DNA of 49,688 nt from Lysobacterales bacterium 63-13 (GTDB taxonomy: Bacteria > Pseudomonadota > Gammaproteobacteria > Xanthomonadales > Rhodanobacteraceae), in contig MKWR01000030.1 in NCBI GenBank assembly GCA_001899855.1, forward strand, positions 1-49,688. Reading direction: 5' to 3'. The notes below the pieces were generated by a model that saw only the letters and a list, made by a program, of their open reading frames with translations, was not told the DNA's origin and ran no database searches. This document shows positions 42,201 to 49,688 of the stretch, piece by piece. Position 1 is the first letter of the stretch; each line of letters begins with the position of its first letter. The translations under genes and the position numbers were made by a program.

Positions 42201-43719
42201 CTCGATCGAGGACCTCACCGAACTCATCCACGACCTGCGCGAAGTCAATCCGCGCGCCCTGGTTTCGGTGAAGCTGGTTTCGCATGCCGGGGTCGGCACG
42301 ATTGCTGCCGGCGTGGTCAAGGCCGGTGCCGACCTGATCACCATCTCCGGCCATGATGGCGGTACCGGCGCGAGTCCGATCACCTCGATCCGCTATGCCG
42401 GCACGCCGTGGGAATTGGGTTTGTCGGAAACCCACCAGACCCTGGTCAGGAACGGCCTGCGCGATCGCGTCATCGTGCAGACCGATGGCGGCCTGAAGAC
42501 CGGCCTCGACGTGATCAAGGCAGCCATCCTTGGTGCCGATTCGTTTGGTTTCGGCACCGGGCCGATGGTTGCGCTCGGCTGCAAATACCTGCGCATCTGC
42601 CATCTCAATTCCTGCGCCACCGGCATTGCCACGCAAAACGACATCCTGCGTCGCGAGCATTTCATCGGTGCGCCGGAGATGGTCCAGCATTTCTTCCAGT
42701 TCATCGCCGATGACGTGCGCGAACGACTGGCGGCGCTTGGCATGCGCTCGCTGCATGAGCTGGTCGGGCGCACCGACCTCCTGCATGTCCTGCCCGGCAT
42801 CACCGCCAAGCAGGCAAAGCTCGATCTCGGCAGCCTGCTCGTGCGCGCCACGGCCAACGGCCCCGCAGCCGACCTGTGCGCTGCCGGGCCGCTGGCACCG
42901 GCAGCCACCGAGCTCGCCCTGGCCACGGCCCGCGATACCCGCGAAGCAGTTGCCCAGTGCAGTGGTGGAAATTTCCGCTACGCCATCAGCAATGTCGATC
43001 GCGCAATCGGTGCGCGCCTCTCCGGTGAAATCGCGCGGGCACACGGTGATCAGGGCATGCTCGATACGCCGATCACGCTCGAACTCGAAGGCTCGGCCGG
43101 GCAAAGCCTTGGCGCCTGGAATGTCGGTGGCCTCAATCTCGTGTTGACCGGCGAGGCAAACGACGGTGTCGGCAAGGGCATGACCGGCGGCCGCATCGTC
43201 GTGCGCCCGGCCGCAGGCGTGAAATTCTCCAGCCAGGAATCCAGCATCATCGGCAACACCTGCCTGTACGGCGCAACCGGCGGCGAGTTGTTTGCCGCGG
43301 GACGTGCCGGCGAGCGTTTCGGCGTGCGCAACTCCGGCGCGATCGCGGTGGTTGAAGGACTCGGCGACCACGGCTGCGAATACATGACCGGCGGCACCAT
43401 CGTCGTGCTCGGTCGCAGCGGCCTCAATTTCGGTGCCGGCATGACCGGCGGCTTCGCCTATGTGCTCGATCTCGAGCGCGATTTCGTCGATCGCTACAAC
43501 CACGAGCTGGTCGACATCAACCGCATTTCGCTTGAAGGCATGGAAAACCACCTGCAGCACCTGCGCGCGCTGATGCAATTGCACATCGAGGCGACGCACA
43601 GCGCCTGGGCCCGCCAGTTGTTCGGCGATTTCCGCGATGTGCTGCACAAGGTCTGGCTGGTCAAGCCGAAGGCCGCAAGCCTCGCCGCCTTGTCGGCCGA
43701 ACTGCGGGAGGCGGCATGA
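39256..43719 (+). CDS. gltB: Glutamate synthase (NADPH) large subunit
   Basis: A 1487-residue enzyme that makes two glutamates from glutamine and 2-oxoglutarate. The N-terminal class II amidotransferase domain begins after a short propeptide at Cys19 (EHDSCGFGLIANIDG). A central domain and the FMN/2-oxoglutarate synthase domain follow (SNSGEGGEDPARYGSEKTSK, VKLVSHAGVGTIAAGVVKAG, ISGHDGGTGASPITS), with the 3Fe-4S Cys cluster in CKYLRICHLNSCATGIATQ, and the C-terminal GXGXG helix (MTGGRIVVRP, GATGGELFAAGRAGERFGVR). Length equals the family norm. The ATGA overlap with gltD (43716-43719) shows an operon. Confidence 0.98.
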   Translation: MTALQATGLYDPAFEHDSCGFGLIANIDGKASAWLVDQAFSALAKMSHRGGVNADGITGDGCGVLIYRAESWLRALAGEAGILLSTRFAAGLVFLDNDAGKANAAAQQLERCLREEDVAPAGWRDVPVSDAPCGPLGRASRPRIRQIFVNAADGMDEAAFDRALFRARRRSELALADDAGFYVVTLAAATIGYKAMAAPGQLREVFPDLMRAELESSAVTFHQRFSTNTSPNWNLAQPFRMLAHNGEINTIRANRNWALARQPKLHSPLLDISDIGDHVSRSGSDSQSLDNMFELLVEGGIDLLAATRILVPPAWSADENLDQDLEAFYQYYALHTEPWDGPAGLVMCDARHAVCALDRNGLRPARWSRSDDGHLIVASEAGLWDVPEQRIVAKGRLGPGQMLAVDLREHRLLDSAAIDRINAARAPYRQWLREGVIYLESHLIDPALAAEPMPADMLARFQKQFALTCEERDIVLKTLAETGAEATGSMGDDTPIAVMSQQSRSLYDYFRQAFAQVTNPPIDPLRERMVMSLVSQIGLEGNLFDLSADSARQVLLSSPVLSQRKLRQLLALPHLADRQIRIDLYYDEEIGLRKALEDICRQTENAVRDGAAMVLLSDRYPQPGLTQIHALLATGAIHAHLTRTQLRCDCNLLVETGTARDAHHFACLIGFGATAVYPFLSYQTLFDMNQRGEIKGGENETVHEIGRTYRHGIRKGLLKILSKMGISTIAGYRGAQLFEIIGLDREVVDMCFPGTPSRIAGAGFVDIENEYRTQLARSRNPNYTLPAGGLLKALPDGEYHMYNPGVVGHLQAAVRSGDMRHYRQYADAVNSRPPSTLRDLLAVREGAQAIALDQVEARETIVKRFDSAGMSLGALSPEAHEALAIGMNRLGARSNSGEGGEDPARYGSEKTSKIKQVASGRFGVTAAYLASAEVLQIKIAQGAKPGEGGQLPGDKVNGLIARLRHAKPGIGLISPPPHHDIYSIEDLTELIHDLREVNPRALVSVKLVSHAGVGTIAAGVVKAGADLITISGHDGGTGASPITSIRYAGTPWELGLSETHQTLVRNGLRDRVIVQTDGGLKTGLDVIKAAILGADSFGFGTGPMVALGCKYLRICHLNSCATGIATQNDILRREHFIGAPEMVQHFFQFIADDVRERLAALGMRSLHELVGRTDLLHVLPGITAKQAKLDLGSLLVRATANGPAADLCAAGPLAPAATELALATARDTREAVAQCSGGNFRYAISNVDRAIGARLSGEIARAHGDQGMLDTPITLELEGSAGQSLGAWNVGGLNLVLTGEANDGVGKGMTGGRIVVRPAAGVKFSSQESSIIGNTCLYGATGGELFAAGRAGERFGVRNSGAIAVVEGLGDHGCEYMTGGTIVVLGRSGLNFGAGMTGGFAYVLDLERDFVDRYNHELVDINRISLEGMENHLQHLRALMQLHIEATHSAWARQLFGDFRDVLHKVWLVKPKAASLAALSAELREAA

Positions 43720-45125
43720 GCGAACGCCCGTTTCCTTTCCTCAAATTCGCCCGCGCCCTGCCCAGCGAAATCCGCATTCCCATCCGCGTGGTCAATTTCC
43801 GCGAGATCCATGCCGATTTCGTCGGCAGCGAGCGCGTCGACCAGGCCTCGCGTTGCATCGATTGCGGCAATCCGTATTGCTCGTGGGGCTGCCCGCTCGG
43901 CAACCGCATTCCGCAATGGTTGAAACTGGCCCGCGAGGGCCGCGTCGAGGATGCCGCAACCTTGATGCACGAAACCAATCCGCTGCCGGAAATCTGCGGC
44001 CGCGTCTGCCCGCATGACCGCCTCTGCGAAGGCGTCTGCACCTTGGAGGAAGGTTTCGGCGCAGTCAGCATCGGCGCCATCGAGCGCTCGATCACCGACG
44101 AGGCAATCCGCCGCGGCTGGCGTCCGCCAGAGGCCTCGCGCAAGACCGACAAGCGCGTCGCCATCATCGGCGCCGGACCCGCCGGACTTGCCGCCGCCGA
44201 TCGTCTCGCCCGCGCTGGCGTCAGCGCCGACGTGTTTGACCGCCACGAGGAAATCGGCGGCCTGCTGACCTTCGGCATTCCATCGTTCAAGCTCGAAAAG
44301 GACATCGTGCGCATGCGCCGCCGCGTGCTCGAGGAACAAGGCGTGCGTTTTCACCTCGGCGTCGAGGTCGGTCGCGACATGGCCTTTGCCAGTCTGGTCG
44401 ATGACCACGACGCCGTGTTCATGGCGACGGGCGCCTACACGGCGGTCGATGCCGGCTTGCCGGGCCAGGACCTGCCCGGCGTGATCGTCGCCCTGCCCTT
44501 CCTCATCGCCAATGCGCGGCAGCAACTCGGTATCGCGACTGCCGCGGATGTGCTGCCCGATCTCAAGGGCAAGCGCGTCGTTGTCCTCGGCGGCGGCGAC
44601 ACGGCGATGGATTGCGTGCGCACCTCGGTGCGACTCGGCGCCGAGCGCGTCACCTGTGTCTATCGTCGCGACGAGGAAAACATGCCGGGCTCGCGCAAGG
44701 AAGTGAAAAACGCGCGTGACGAAGGCGTGATCTTCCGTTTCCTCGCGCAACCGCTGGCCATTGTCGGCAATGGCTTCGTCGATGGCGTGGCGATTGCCGA
44801 TACCCGACTGGTCGCCGATGGAGACGGCCGCGCCCGCGCTGAAATCGTCGCCGACAGTGCGCAGACGATTCCCGCCGACATCGTCATCCTCTCGTTCGGC
44901 TTTCTTGCCAGCCCGCCGGACTGGTGCGCCAGCGCCGGCATCGAACTCGACGGAAACGGACGGCTCAAGGTTGGCGGCGCATCGCGACTGCCGCAGCAGA
45001 CCACGCATCCGAAGGTGTTTGCCGGCGGCGACAACGTGCGCGGTGCCGACCTGGTCGTGCGCGCGGTGCTCGATGGCCGTGAGGCGGCGCGGGCCATCCT
45101 CAGCCAGTTGGGGGTGGTCGCCTGA
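43716..45125 (+). CDS. gltD: Glutamate synthase (NADPH) small subunit
   Basis: A 469-residue subunit that carries electrons from NADPH to GltB. The N-terminal Cys-rich region (CIDCGNPYCSWGCPLGNRIP at ~residues 48-67, then ICGRVCPHDRLCEGVC) holds the 4Fe-4S clusters. The FAD-binding Rossmann motif is VAIIGAGPAGLAAADRLARA (~149-168) and the NADPH motif VVVLGGGDTAMDCVRTSVRL (~289-308). The start overlaps gltB by four bases. Together they are the main ammonia-assimilation route with glutamine synthetase, which is outside the window. Confidence 0.98.
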   Translation: MSERPFPFLKFARALPSEIRIPIRVVNFREIHADFVGSERVDQASRCIDCGNPYCSWGCPLGNRIPQWLKLAREGRVEDAATLMHETNPLPEICGRVCPHDRLCEGVCTLEEGFGAVSIGAIERSITDEAIRRGWRPPEASRKTDKRVAIIGAGPAGLAAADRLARAGVSADVFDRHEEIGGLLTFGIPSFKLEKDIVRMRRRVLEEQGVRFHLGVEVGRDMAFASLVDDHDAVFMATGAYTAVDAGLPGQDLPGVIVALPFLIANARQQLGIATAADVLPDLKGKRVVVLGGGDTAMDCVRTSVRLGAERVTCVYRRDEENMPGSRKEVKNARDEGVIFRFLAQPLAIVGNGFVDGVAIADTRLVADGDGRARAEIVADSAQTIPADIVILSFGFLASPPDWCASAGIELDGNGRLKVGGASRLPQQTTHPKVFAGGDNVRGADLVVRAVLDGREAARAILSQLGVVA

Positions 45126-45156
45126 CTTGGCTGGCGCTTCGCGTTAGTCTTCCCGC

Positions 45157-45813
45157 ATGACCCGCATCCTCGTCGTCGATGACCACCCGTTGTTCCGCCT
45201 CGCCCTCGTGCAGGCCGTCGGCAACCTCGAGGAGGACATCGAGATCATCGAAGCCGATGGCCTCGACTCCGCCCGCGACGTGCTCGGCCGACGGCCGGAC
45301 ATCGACCTGGCCTTGCTCGACCTGCACATGCCTGGCAGCCATGGCTTGATGGGCCTGGTCACCTTGCGCAGCGAATTTCCGGCCGTCGCCGTCGTCATGA
45401 TCTCGGCCAATGACGATCCGCTGGTCATGCGTCGCGCGCTGACTTTCGGCGCCGCCGCTTTCATCCCCAAGCACAGCAGCATCGCCGAGATCCAGGGCAT
45501 GCTGCGCTCCGTGATCGCCTGCGAGAATCCGCCACGACCGGTGCTGCATGACCGCAGCAGTGAAGCCGCCCACGACCGCGAAGTGGCCAAGCGCCTTGCT
45601 TCACTGAGCCCGCAACAATTGCGTGTGCTCGGCCTGGTCGCCGAAGGCCTGCTCAACAAGCAGATTGCCGATCGCCTGGAAATCCAGGAGCGCACGGTGA
45701 AGGCGCACATGAGCGCGGTCTTCGAACGCCTCGAAGTGCGCAACCGCACCCAGGCAAGCACCCTGCTGCGCTCGCTCGAAATCACCGATCCCTCACGCAA
45801 GGTCGCGGACTGA
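45157..45813 (+). CDS. Orphan LuxR-type response regulator
   Basis: A 218-residue two-component response regulator of the NarL/FixJ class. The receiver domain (1-120) has the acidic pair DDH (residues 8-10), the phosphoacceptor Asp in LALLDLHMPG (~54), and the conserved Lys in FIPKHSS (~107). The C-terminal LuxR HTH (~150-210) reads LSPQQLRVLGLVAEGLLNKQ and ERTVKAHMSAVFERLEVRNR. There is no histidine kinase in the window. The gene begins 31 bases after gltD and may be partly co-transcribed with it. Confidence 0.94.
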   Translation: MTRILVVDDHPLFRLALVQAVGNLEEDIEIIEADGLDSARDVLGRRPDIDLALLDLHMPGSHGLMGLVTLRSEFPAVAVVMISANDDPLVMRRALTFGAAAFIPKHSSIAEIQGMLRSVIACENPPRPVLHDRSSEAAHDREVAKRLASLSPQQLRVLGLVAEGLLNKQIADRLEIQERTVKAHMSAVFERLEVRNRTQASTLLRSLEITDPSRKVAD

Positions 45814-46006
45814 AGCACGTGCAAGCGGAATTGCACGATTCACGGCGGTTTCCTTCCACACCGCTGACGCCCTGGATTCCATGACTGATCCGAATCCGCT
45901 TGTTCCACAACGACAGGCTCTGTGGCGGCGCGCCAGTGAACCAATCCTTTCAATCGCACTCCCACTTTGCGGTCGCAATCCCGCGATCGCAAAGCGGAGG
46001 TGGACA

Positions 46007-46348
46007 ATGTTGGGAAGAATGATTCTTGCGCTCGCGCTTGCATTTGCGGCAACGGCGCCGCTTTCGGCGCTCGCAGCGGGCGAAGCCAATGCCGGGGCGG
46101 AAACCAGACCCGCACTTGAGGTCATCATGTACTCGACGGCGACCTGCACGTATTGCCAGAAGGCGCGGCAATGGTTCAGCAGTCACCAGGTGGCCTGGGA
46201 CGAGCGCGATATCGAAACCTCTGCAACCGCGCAAAAGCAATGGAAGGAACTGGGTGGTGTCGGCACGCCACTTGTCGTCGTCAACGGCAAGCCCTTCCAG
46301 GGCTTCATGGAAAGCGCAATCGAAGCCGAGATCGCCAAATATCGCTGA
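46007..46348 (+). CDS. Exported glutaredoxin-like protein
   Basis: A 113-residue protein with a Sec signal (MLGRMILALALAFAATAPLS, likely cleaved after LAA). The mature part is a glutaredoxin-like domain with redox motif CTYC (MYSTATCTYCQKARQW), the cis-Pro region GVGTPLVVVNGKPFQGF, and a helical C-terminus. Glutaredoxins depend on glutathione and are normally cytoplasmic, so the export signal is unusual. The frame is open upstream to 45881, but the ATG at 46007 has a good ribosome binding site (GGAGG at 45997-46001) and opens the signal peptide. Periplasmic thiol exchange is an inference. Confidence 0.85.
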   Translation: MLGRMILALALAFAATAPLSALAAGEANAGAETRPALEVIMYSTATCTYCQKARQWFSSHQVAWDERDIETSATAQKQWKELGGVGTPLVVVNGKPFQGFMESAIEAEIAKYR

Positions 46349-46430
46349 GGCCGCGTGCAGTATCCTGCTGCGGGCCATGCATGCCTGATTGCAGGTCCGC
46401 GGCAATGTTCGATCCATGCGGAGGAGCACC

Positions 46431-46841
46431 GTGGCAACAGTCTTCGAGAAGCTGAACCTGAAGGATCAGCGCGAGATCCTTGTCGTCAACGCACCCGCAT
46501 CATTTGCGACCGAGCTTGATTCGCTCAGGGGCGTGCTCGTCCAGCATGATCCGGCGAAAGCCACCCGCGTCGACTTTGCCCTGGCCTTTGCCACGACGCA
46601 GGCCGAGGTTGATGCGCTGGCCGGCCTGCTCGTCCCTCGCGCGCACGGTGATGCCGTGCTCTGGTTCGCCTGGCCGAAAGGAACATCGCGCCGCTACCGC
46701 TGCGGGCTCAATCGCGACACTGGCTGGGATGCGCTGCGCAAGGCCGGCTTCGACAGCGTGCGCGTTGTCGCCATTGACGAGGACTGGTCGGCACTGCGGT
46801 TTCGCCGCATCGAGTACATCAAGCCCCGTGCCCGCACTTGA
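46431..46841 (+). CDS. DUF3052-like protein
   Basis: A 136-residue cytoplasmic protein. The family pattern is visible as LKDQREILVVNAPASF, DFALAFATTQAEVDALAGLL, VLWFAWPKGTSRRY, NRDTGWDALRKAGFDSVRVV and DEDWSALRFRR, close to DUF3052. I chose the GTG at 46431, which has a Shine-Dalgarno sequence (GGAGGAG) spaced correctly; an ATG at 46416 lies upstream of that ribosome binding site. Function is unknown. Confidence 0.75.
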   Translation: MATVFEKLNLKDQREILVVNAPASFATELDSLRGVLVQHDPAKATRVDFALAFATTQAEVDALAGLLVPRAHGDAVLWFAWPKGTSRRYRCGLNRDTGWDALRKAGFDSVRVVAIDEDWSALRFRRIEYIKPRART

Positions 46842-46928
46842 TGGCACGTGCACAGCGATGCGTGTCGGCAGCGGCGGCTGCCTGTAAAGTCCGCGTTTTG
46901 CCGGTGGCGAGTGCGGAGCGTGGCCGAG

Positions 46929-47714
46929 ATGGACAATCCTCCCGATGGGCGGCACAAGGACAGCGATCCGGCGGCAAGACCGTTCGTGACCCCGTGTCGC
47001 CAACTGCAGTTGGACGCGCCGTGGCGCTGGCTCAGGCTCGGCTGGCAGGATCTGCGCAGGGCACCTGCCCTGAGCGCGATGTTCGGCGCGGTCATCGTCG
47101 TCGTCAGTGCGGCAATATCCTGGTTTGCCTGGTCGCTTGGCCGCTTCGCCCTGCTTGCCGTGCTGCTCTCCGGCTTTGTATTCCTTGCGCCTTTGATCGG
47201 GGTCGGCCTGTACTCGGTCAGCCGCGCCCTGCTCGATGGCCGCCAGCCGCGCCTGGCCGACTCATTCGTGGTCGCCCGCCGCGTGCTCGGTCATGCCAGC
47301 ATTTTTGCCTTGATCCAGTTTGTCATCGTGTTGGTGTGGTCACGCTCCGGGATGATGCTGGTGGCATTCTTTCCCGAGCAGGAAGGCAACACGCATGTGC
47401 TGATGGAGTTCCTCGCCGTCGGCTCGCTGGTTGGATCGGTCTTTGCCGCGCTGACCTTTGCGATCGCGGCATTCTCGCTGCCGATGATCGCCGACCGCGA
47501 AGTGGACATGGTCACCGCCTGCATTTCCAGCATCAATGCCGTACTCAGGAACAAATGGGTCATGCTCGAATGGGCGGCGATCCTTTGCCTGCTCACCGCA
47601 TTCGGATTTGCCAGCGCCCTGCTCGGGCTCGGCCTGGTCATGCCCTGGCTCGCCTACGCGACCTACCACGCCTATCGCGAGACAATAGACGCGTCAGCCT
47701 GGCCGCCGGCCTGA
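46929..47714 (+). CDS. DUF2189 integral membrane protein
   Basis: A 261-residue inner-membrane protein with about six hydrophobic segments and a cytoplasmic N-terminus. The pattern LGWQDLRRAPALSAMFGAVI, APLIGVGLYSVSRALLDGRQ, FSLPMIADREVDMVTACISS and a C-terminal YATYHAYRETID matches DUF2189. The frame is open upstream to 46848, but the ATG at 46929 fits the family start. The gene converges on yggS, with a hairpin between them. Function is unknown. Confidence 0.85.
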   Translation: MDNPPDGRHKDSDPAARPFVTPCRQLQLDAPWRWLRLGWQDLRRAPALSAMFGAVIVVVSAAISWFAWSLGRFALLAVLLSGFVFLAPLIGVGLYSVSRALLDGRQPRLADSFVVARRVLGHASIFALIQFVIVLVWSRSGMMLVAFFPEQEGNTHVLMEFLAVGSLVGSVFAALTFAIAAFSLPMIADREVDMVTACISSINAVLRNKWVMLEWAAILCLLTAFGFASALLGLGLVMPWLAYATYHAYRETIDASAWPPA

Positions 47715-47731
47715 CGGGAATACCCGTCAGG
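47710..47731. terminator. Hairpin between convergent DUF2189 and yggS genes
   Basis: A perfect 9-bp stem, CCTGACGGG (47710-47718) with CCCGTCAGG (47723-47731), and loop AATA. It begins in the last codons of the DUF2189 gene. No T run follows on either strand, so if it terminates transcription it does so without the usual signal. Confidence 0.4.
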
Positions 47732-47781
47732 CGCGACGCCCGCCGCCTGAGCCGAGCGACGCTGCGCATCGGCACTTGCGC

Positions 47782-48525
47782 TCAAACGGGATTCGGCTTC
47801 TCCGGCCAGTAGTAGGAATCCGGATACGCGCGTTCACCGAAGATCGCCGTACCGATGCGGACTTCAGTCGCGCCTTCGGCAATGGCCAGGGCGAAATCAC
47901 CGCTCATGCCCATCGACAGGCGCGGCACATCGTGGCCGCTTGCCATGGCCTGATCGCGCAACTCGCGCAACATGCGGAAACATGTGCGCACCCGGGATTC
48001 ATCGTCGGAATTGACCGCCAGGGTCATCAGGCCACGCACGCGCAAGGTGTCGAAACTGCGCAAGGCATCGAGGAACCCGGGCAGTTCATCGGCGGGCAAG
48101 CCATACTTCGTTTCCTCGGTGGAGGTCTTGACCTGGACCAGCACATCGAGCACGCGGCCCTCGATCTGCATGCGCTTGTGCAGCGCCTCGGCCAGTTCCA
48201 TCCGATCCAGCGACTGCACTTCGCTGACCAGGCGCGCCACTTCCTTTACCTTGTTGGTCTGCAGGTGGCCGATCATGATCCAGTCGATCGCGCAATCAGC
48301 CAGCGGCTCGTACTTGGCCTTTATTTCCTGCACCTTGTTCTCGCCAAAGCGGTGCAAGCCGAAGGACACCGCCTCGCGGATGACTTCGACCGGGAACGTC
48401 TTGCTTACCGGCAGGATGTCGACTTCGGCCGGGTCGCGTCCGGCCGCACGACAAGCAGCATCCACGCGCTCGCGAACCGCCTGCCATCGTGCCTGCAATC
48501 CACTTTGGGGATGATCCGGACTCAC
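47782..48525 (-). CDS. yggS: YggS-family pyridoxal-phosphate homeostasis protein
   Basis: A 247-residue cytoplasmic PLP-binding protein of the alanine-racemase fold. The Lys that binds PLP is in ILPVSKTFPVEVI (~residue 42). Further motifs are GLHRFGENKVQEI, WIMIGHLQTNKV and LSMGMSGDFALAIAEGATEV, with the C-terminal IRIG-type segment VRIGTAIFGER. It regulates vitamin B6 and amino-acid balance. The GTG start at 48525 overlaps the stop of the upstream secreted-protein gene by four bases. Confidence 0.96.
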   Translation of the reverse strand: MSPDHPQSGLQARWQAVRERVDAACRAAGRDPAEVDILPVSKTFPVEVIREAVSFGLHRFGENKVQEIKAKYEPLADCAIDWIMIGHLQTNKVKEVARLVSEVQSLDRMELAEALHKRMQIEGRVLDVLVQVKTSTEETKYGLPADELPGFLDALRSFDTLRVRGLMTLAVNSDDESRVRTCFRMLRELRDQAMASGHDVPRLSMGMSGDFALAIAEGATEVRIGTAIFGERAYPDSYYWPEKPNPV

Positions 48526-49193
48526 GGCACTCCGGCCTGTCCGCGATGCGTGCTGCCGCCTGCTGCGGAGGGCTTGGCCGCGGCGGGTTTCGCCTTGACT
48601 GGTTTCGCCTTGGCGGCTGGCGGTGCCCCGGATTTCCCTTCGCCGCCGTCCTTGCCGTTGTCATCGAGCGTGCGCAGGCGCACGTGATCGGCCCAGCCGG
48701 TGCCGCCATCGAGCAGCAGGAAACCGACCTCGACCATGTTCGTCGTTGCCGGTGCGATGCTTTTCAGCTCGACATCCGTCCACGCCGTATCGCCCGTCAT
48801 GGGTGCCGCGCGAACCTGATCGAGAATGTTTTCGTGATCGCGGAACGTCATCACCATGACCCAACCGCGTTTGCCGACATCCGCGGTCTTCAGCTTCGCC
48901 GTGAATGCAACCGGCTTGCCTGCCAATTCCTTGCTCTCGACGCGTTGCATGATCAGGCCGTAAGCCTGCTGGGTCGTGCGGCGCATGCTGATGCTGTGCT
49001 TGCCATGGGCGGGATCATTCGAATCGGTGCTGACGACGTAGGCACCCACGCCGGCGTGCTGGGTCCGCGACCAGCCCGGAATGCGCGTGCCGACGATGGC
49101 CTGTTCAAAACCGGCGTTCTTCAGCGGGATTTCCGCCGCCGCCACGCCACCCACCATCAGCAATCCCGCAACGAGCAAGACACACTTCACCAT
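48522..49193 (-). CDS. Secreted protein with basic Ala/Pro/Lys-rich tail
   Basis: A 223-residue protein with a Sec signal (MVKCVLLVAGLLMVGGVAAA). The domain after it (IPLKNAGFEQAIVGTRIPGW and following, to about residue 175) resembles a galactose-binding, carbohydrate-binding-like beta sandwich, with a C-terminal FLLLDGGTGWADHVRLRTLD. The last ~45 residues form a low-complexity tail of Ala, Pro, Lys and Gly (AKAKPVKAKPAAAKPSAAGG). A ribosome binding site (GGAG) precedes the ATG at 49193. It overlaps yggS by four bases, though the genes have no evident common role. The carbohydrate-binding idea is not certain. Confidence 0.7.
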   Translation of the reverse strand: MVKCVLLVAGLLMVGGVAAAEIPLKNAGFEQAIVGTRIPGWSRTQHAGVGAYVVSTDSNDPAHGKHSISMRRTTQQAYGLIMQRVESKELAGKPVAFTAKLKTADVGKRGWVMVMTFRDHENILDQVRAAPMTGDTAWTDVELKSIAPATTNMVEVGFLLLDGGTGWADHVRLRTLDDNGKDGGEGKSGAPPAAKAKPVKAKPAAAKPSAAGGSTHRGQAGVP

Positions 49194-49412
49194 GAGGCAC
49201 TCCGATCGGACCGCCATGCGGTCGCTGGTCAAACCCCGAAAGGGGTCGCAAGATTTCGCATCTTGGCCACAGATCGATCCAGCGGCAAGCCCGCAGGCTT
49301 GATTACGGCGGCACTGGGCAGGTCCGCGACGCGCGCCACACGTCGTACCAGGCACAAGCAAGCGGCAAACGCTTCGTCTGTCGGCACCAGGGCCATCAGG
49401 CCGACCAGGCAG

Positions 49413-49688
49413 TTTGAATACTTGTACAATGGCCATGGCGAACGGGTCATGATGCGGCAATCACTGCTGTTGCAGGACACAACCTATGTCTATGACGAAG
49501 CTGGCCATCACCTGGGCAAATACCTCGGAATCGGCAACAAGAATCCGGGCGAGGAGGTCATCTATCTGGATGACATGCCCATCGCGATGACCATCGGCGG
49601 CGTACTGAGTTACCTGGAGACGGATCACCTGGGCACGCCGCGTGTCGCAGCCAACCCGGCAACGAACGCCTTGCAGTGGGAGTGGGAT
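49413..49688 (+). CDS. RHS-repeat family sequence (runs off the window)
   Basis: The frame is open from before 49413 and continues to the end of the window. RHS/YD-repeat homology begins around FEYLYNGHGERV (from 49413), with the repeat TYVYDEAGHHLGKYLG, EEVIYLDDMPIA and the strongly conserved core YLETDHLGTPR near the end. An ATG pair at 49449-49454 could start a short protein, but it lies inside the homologous part, and residues before 49413 do not look like RHS. So this is either a remnant of a larger RHS gene lacking its 5' part or a displaced C-terminal cassette. RHS proteins are polymorphic toxins delivered to competitors. Confidence 0.65.

Noticed and set aside
41881-43647. A 588-codon minus-strand frame within gltB.
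   Set aside because: gltB is certain on the plus strand; the antisense frame lacks any recognisable domain.
45818-45837. CGTGCAA/TTGCACG hairpin after the response regulator gene as a terminator.
   Set aside because: The stem is only seven base pairs and lacks a T run; evidence is too weak to list.
1-49688. CRISPR arrays, insertion-sequence transposases and rRNA operons.
   Set aside because: No regularly spaced direct repeats, transposase motifs or rRNA sequence were seen.

Overview
The window looks like a high-GC gammaproteobacterial chromosome, most likely from the Lysobacterales/Xanthomonadales (Rhodanobacteraceae- or Dokdonella-like). This rests on the uvrC-pgsA-tRNA-Gly-tRNA-Cys order, a Xanthomonad-style L36 protein, arrays of a GGGAATN heptamer, and protein families typical of that order. 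The lineage call is inference; no search was run.

Positions 1-5872 are the end of an integrative and conjugative element (ICE): the 3' end of trbJ, a TrbK-like lipoprotein gene, trbL, trbF, trbG, trbI and a DUF2274 gene, packed head to tail with 4-base overlaps. Past the last gene, on the opposite strand, lies a complete tRNA-Leu(UAA) gene whose anticodon is interrupted by a 232-nt group I intron of the Azoarcus tRNA-Ile (IC3) kind. About 160 bp further on is the 5' half of a second, ordinary tRNA-Leu(UAA), cut off just past its anticodon loop. The simplest reading is that the ICE integrated into the anticodon loop of the chromosomal tRNA-Leu(UAA) and brought its own intron-bearing replacement, whose anticodon loop is no longer an uninterrupted target. 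This is the most interesting finding in the window.

Positions 5903-17880 are chromosomal: a secreted delta-60-repeat protein, an ECF sigma factor and a Ser/Thr kinase gene with a frameshift in its N-lobe, then on the minus strand tRNA-Cys, tRNA-Gly, pgsA, uvrC, an NHL-repeat protein, a low-molecular-weight phosphatase and kdsB, and a divergent EamA transporter gene. E. coli keeps uvrC-pgsA-glyW-cysT-leuZ together, so the broken tRNA-Leu(UAA) probably descends from the leuZ position.

Positions 17910-30453 hold a nine-gene minus-strand block: two tandem TldD metalloproteases with twin-arginine signals, a TldE-like partner without a signal, a DUF4159 protein, a MoxR ATPase, a DUF58 protein, a BatA-like protein, a DUF4175-like protein and a last membrane protein. 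The final five genes abut or overlap and form a clear envelope-related MoxR operon.

Positions 30659-49688 hold selO, rpmJ, a small secreted protein, the agmatine-to-putrescine genes aguA and aguB, a TraB-type membrane protein, a large DUF349 protein, the glutamate synthase operon gltBD with a perfect inverted repeat in its leader, an orphan LuxR-type response regulator, a secreted glutaredoxin-like protein, DUF3052 and DUF2189 proteins, yggS with an overlapping secreted-protein gene, and the beginning of an RHS-repeat sequence that runs off the end.
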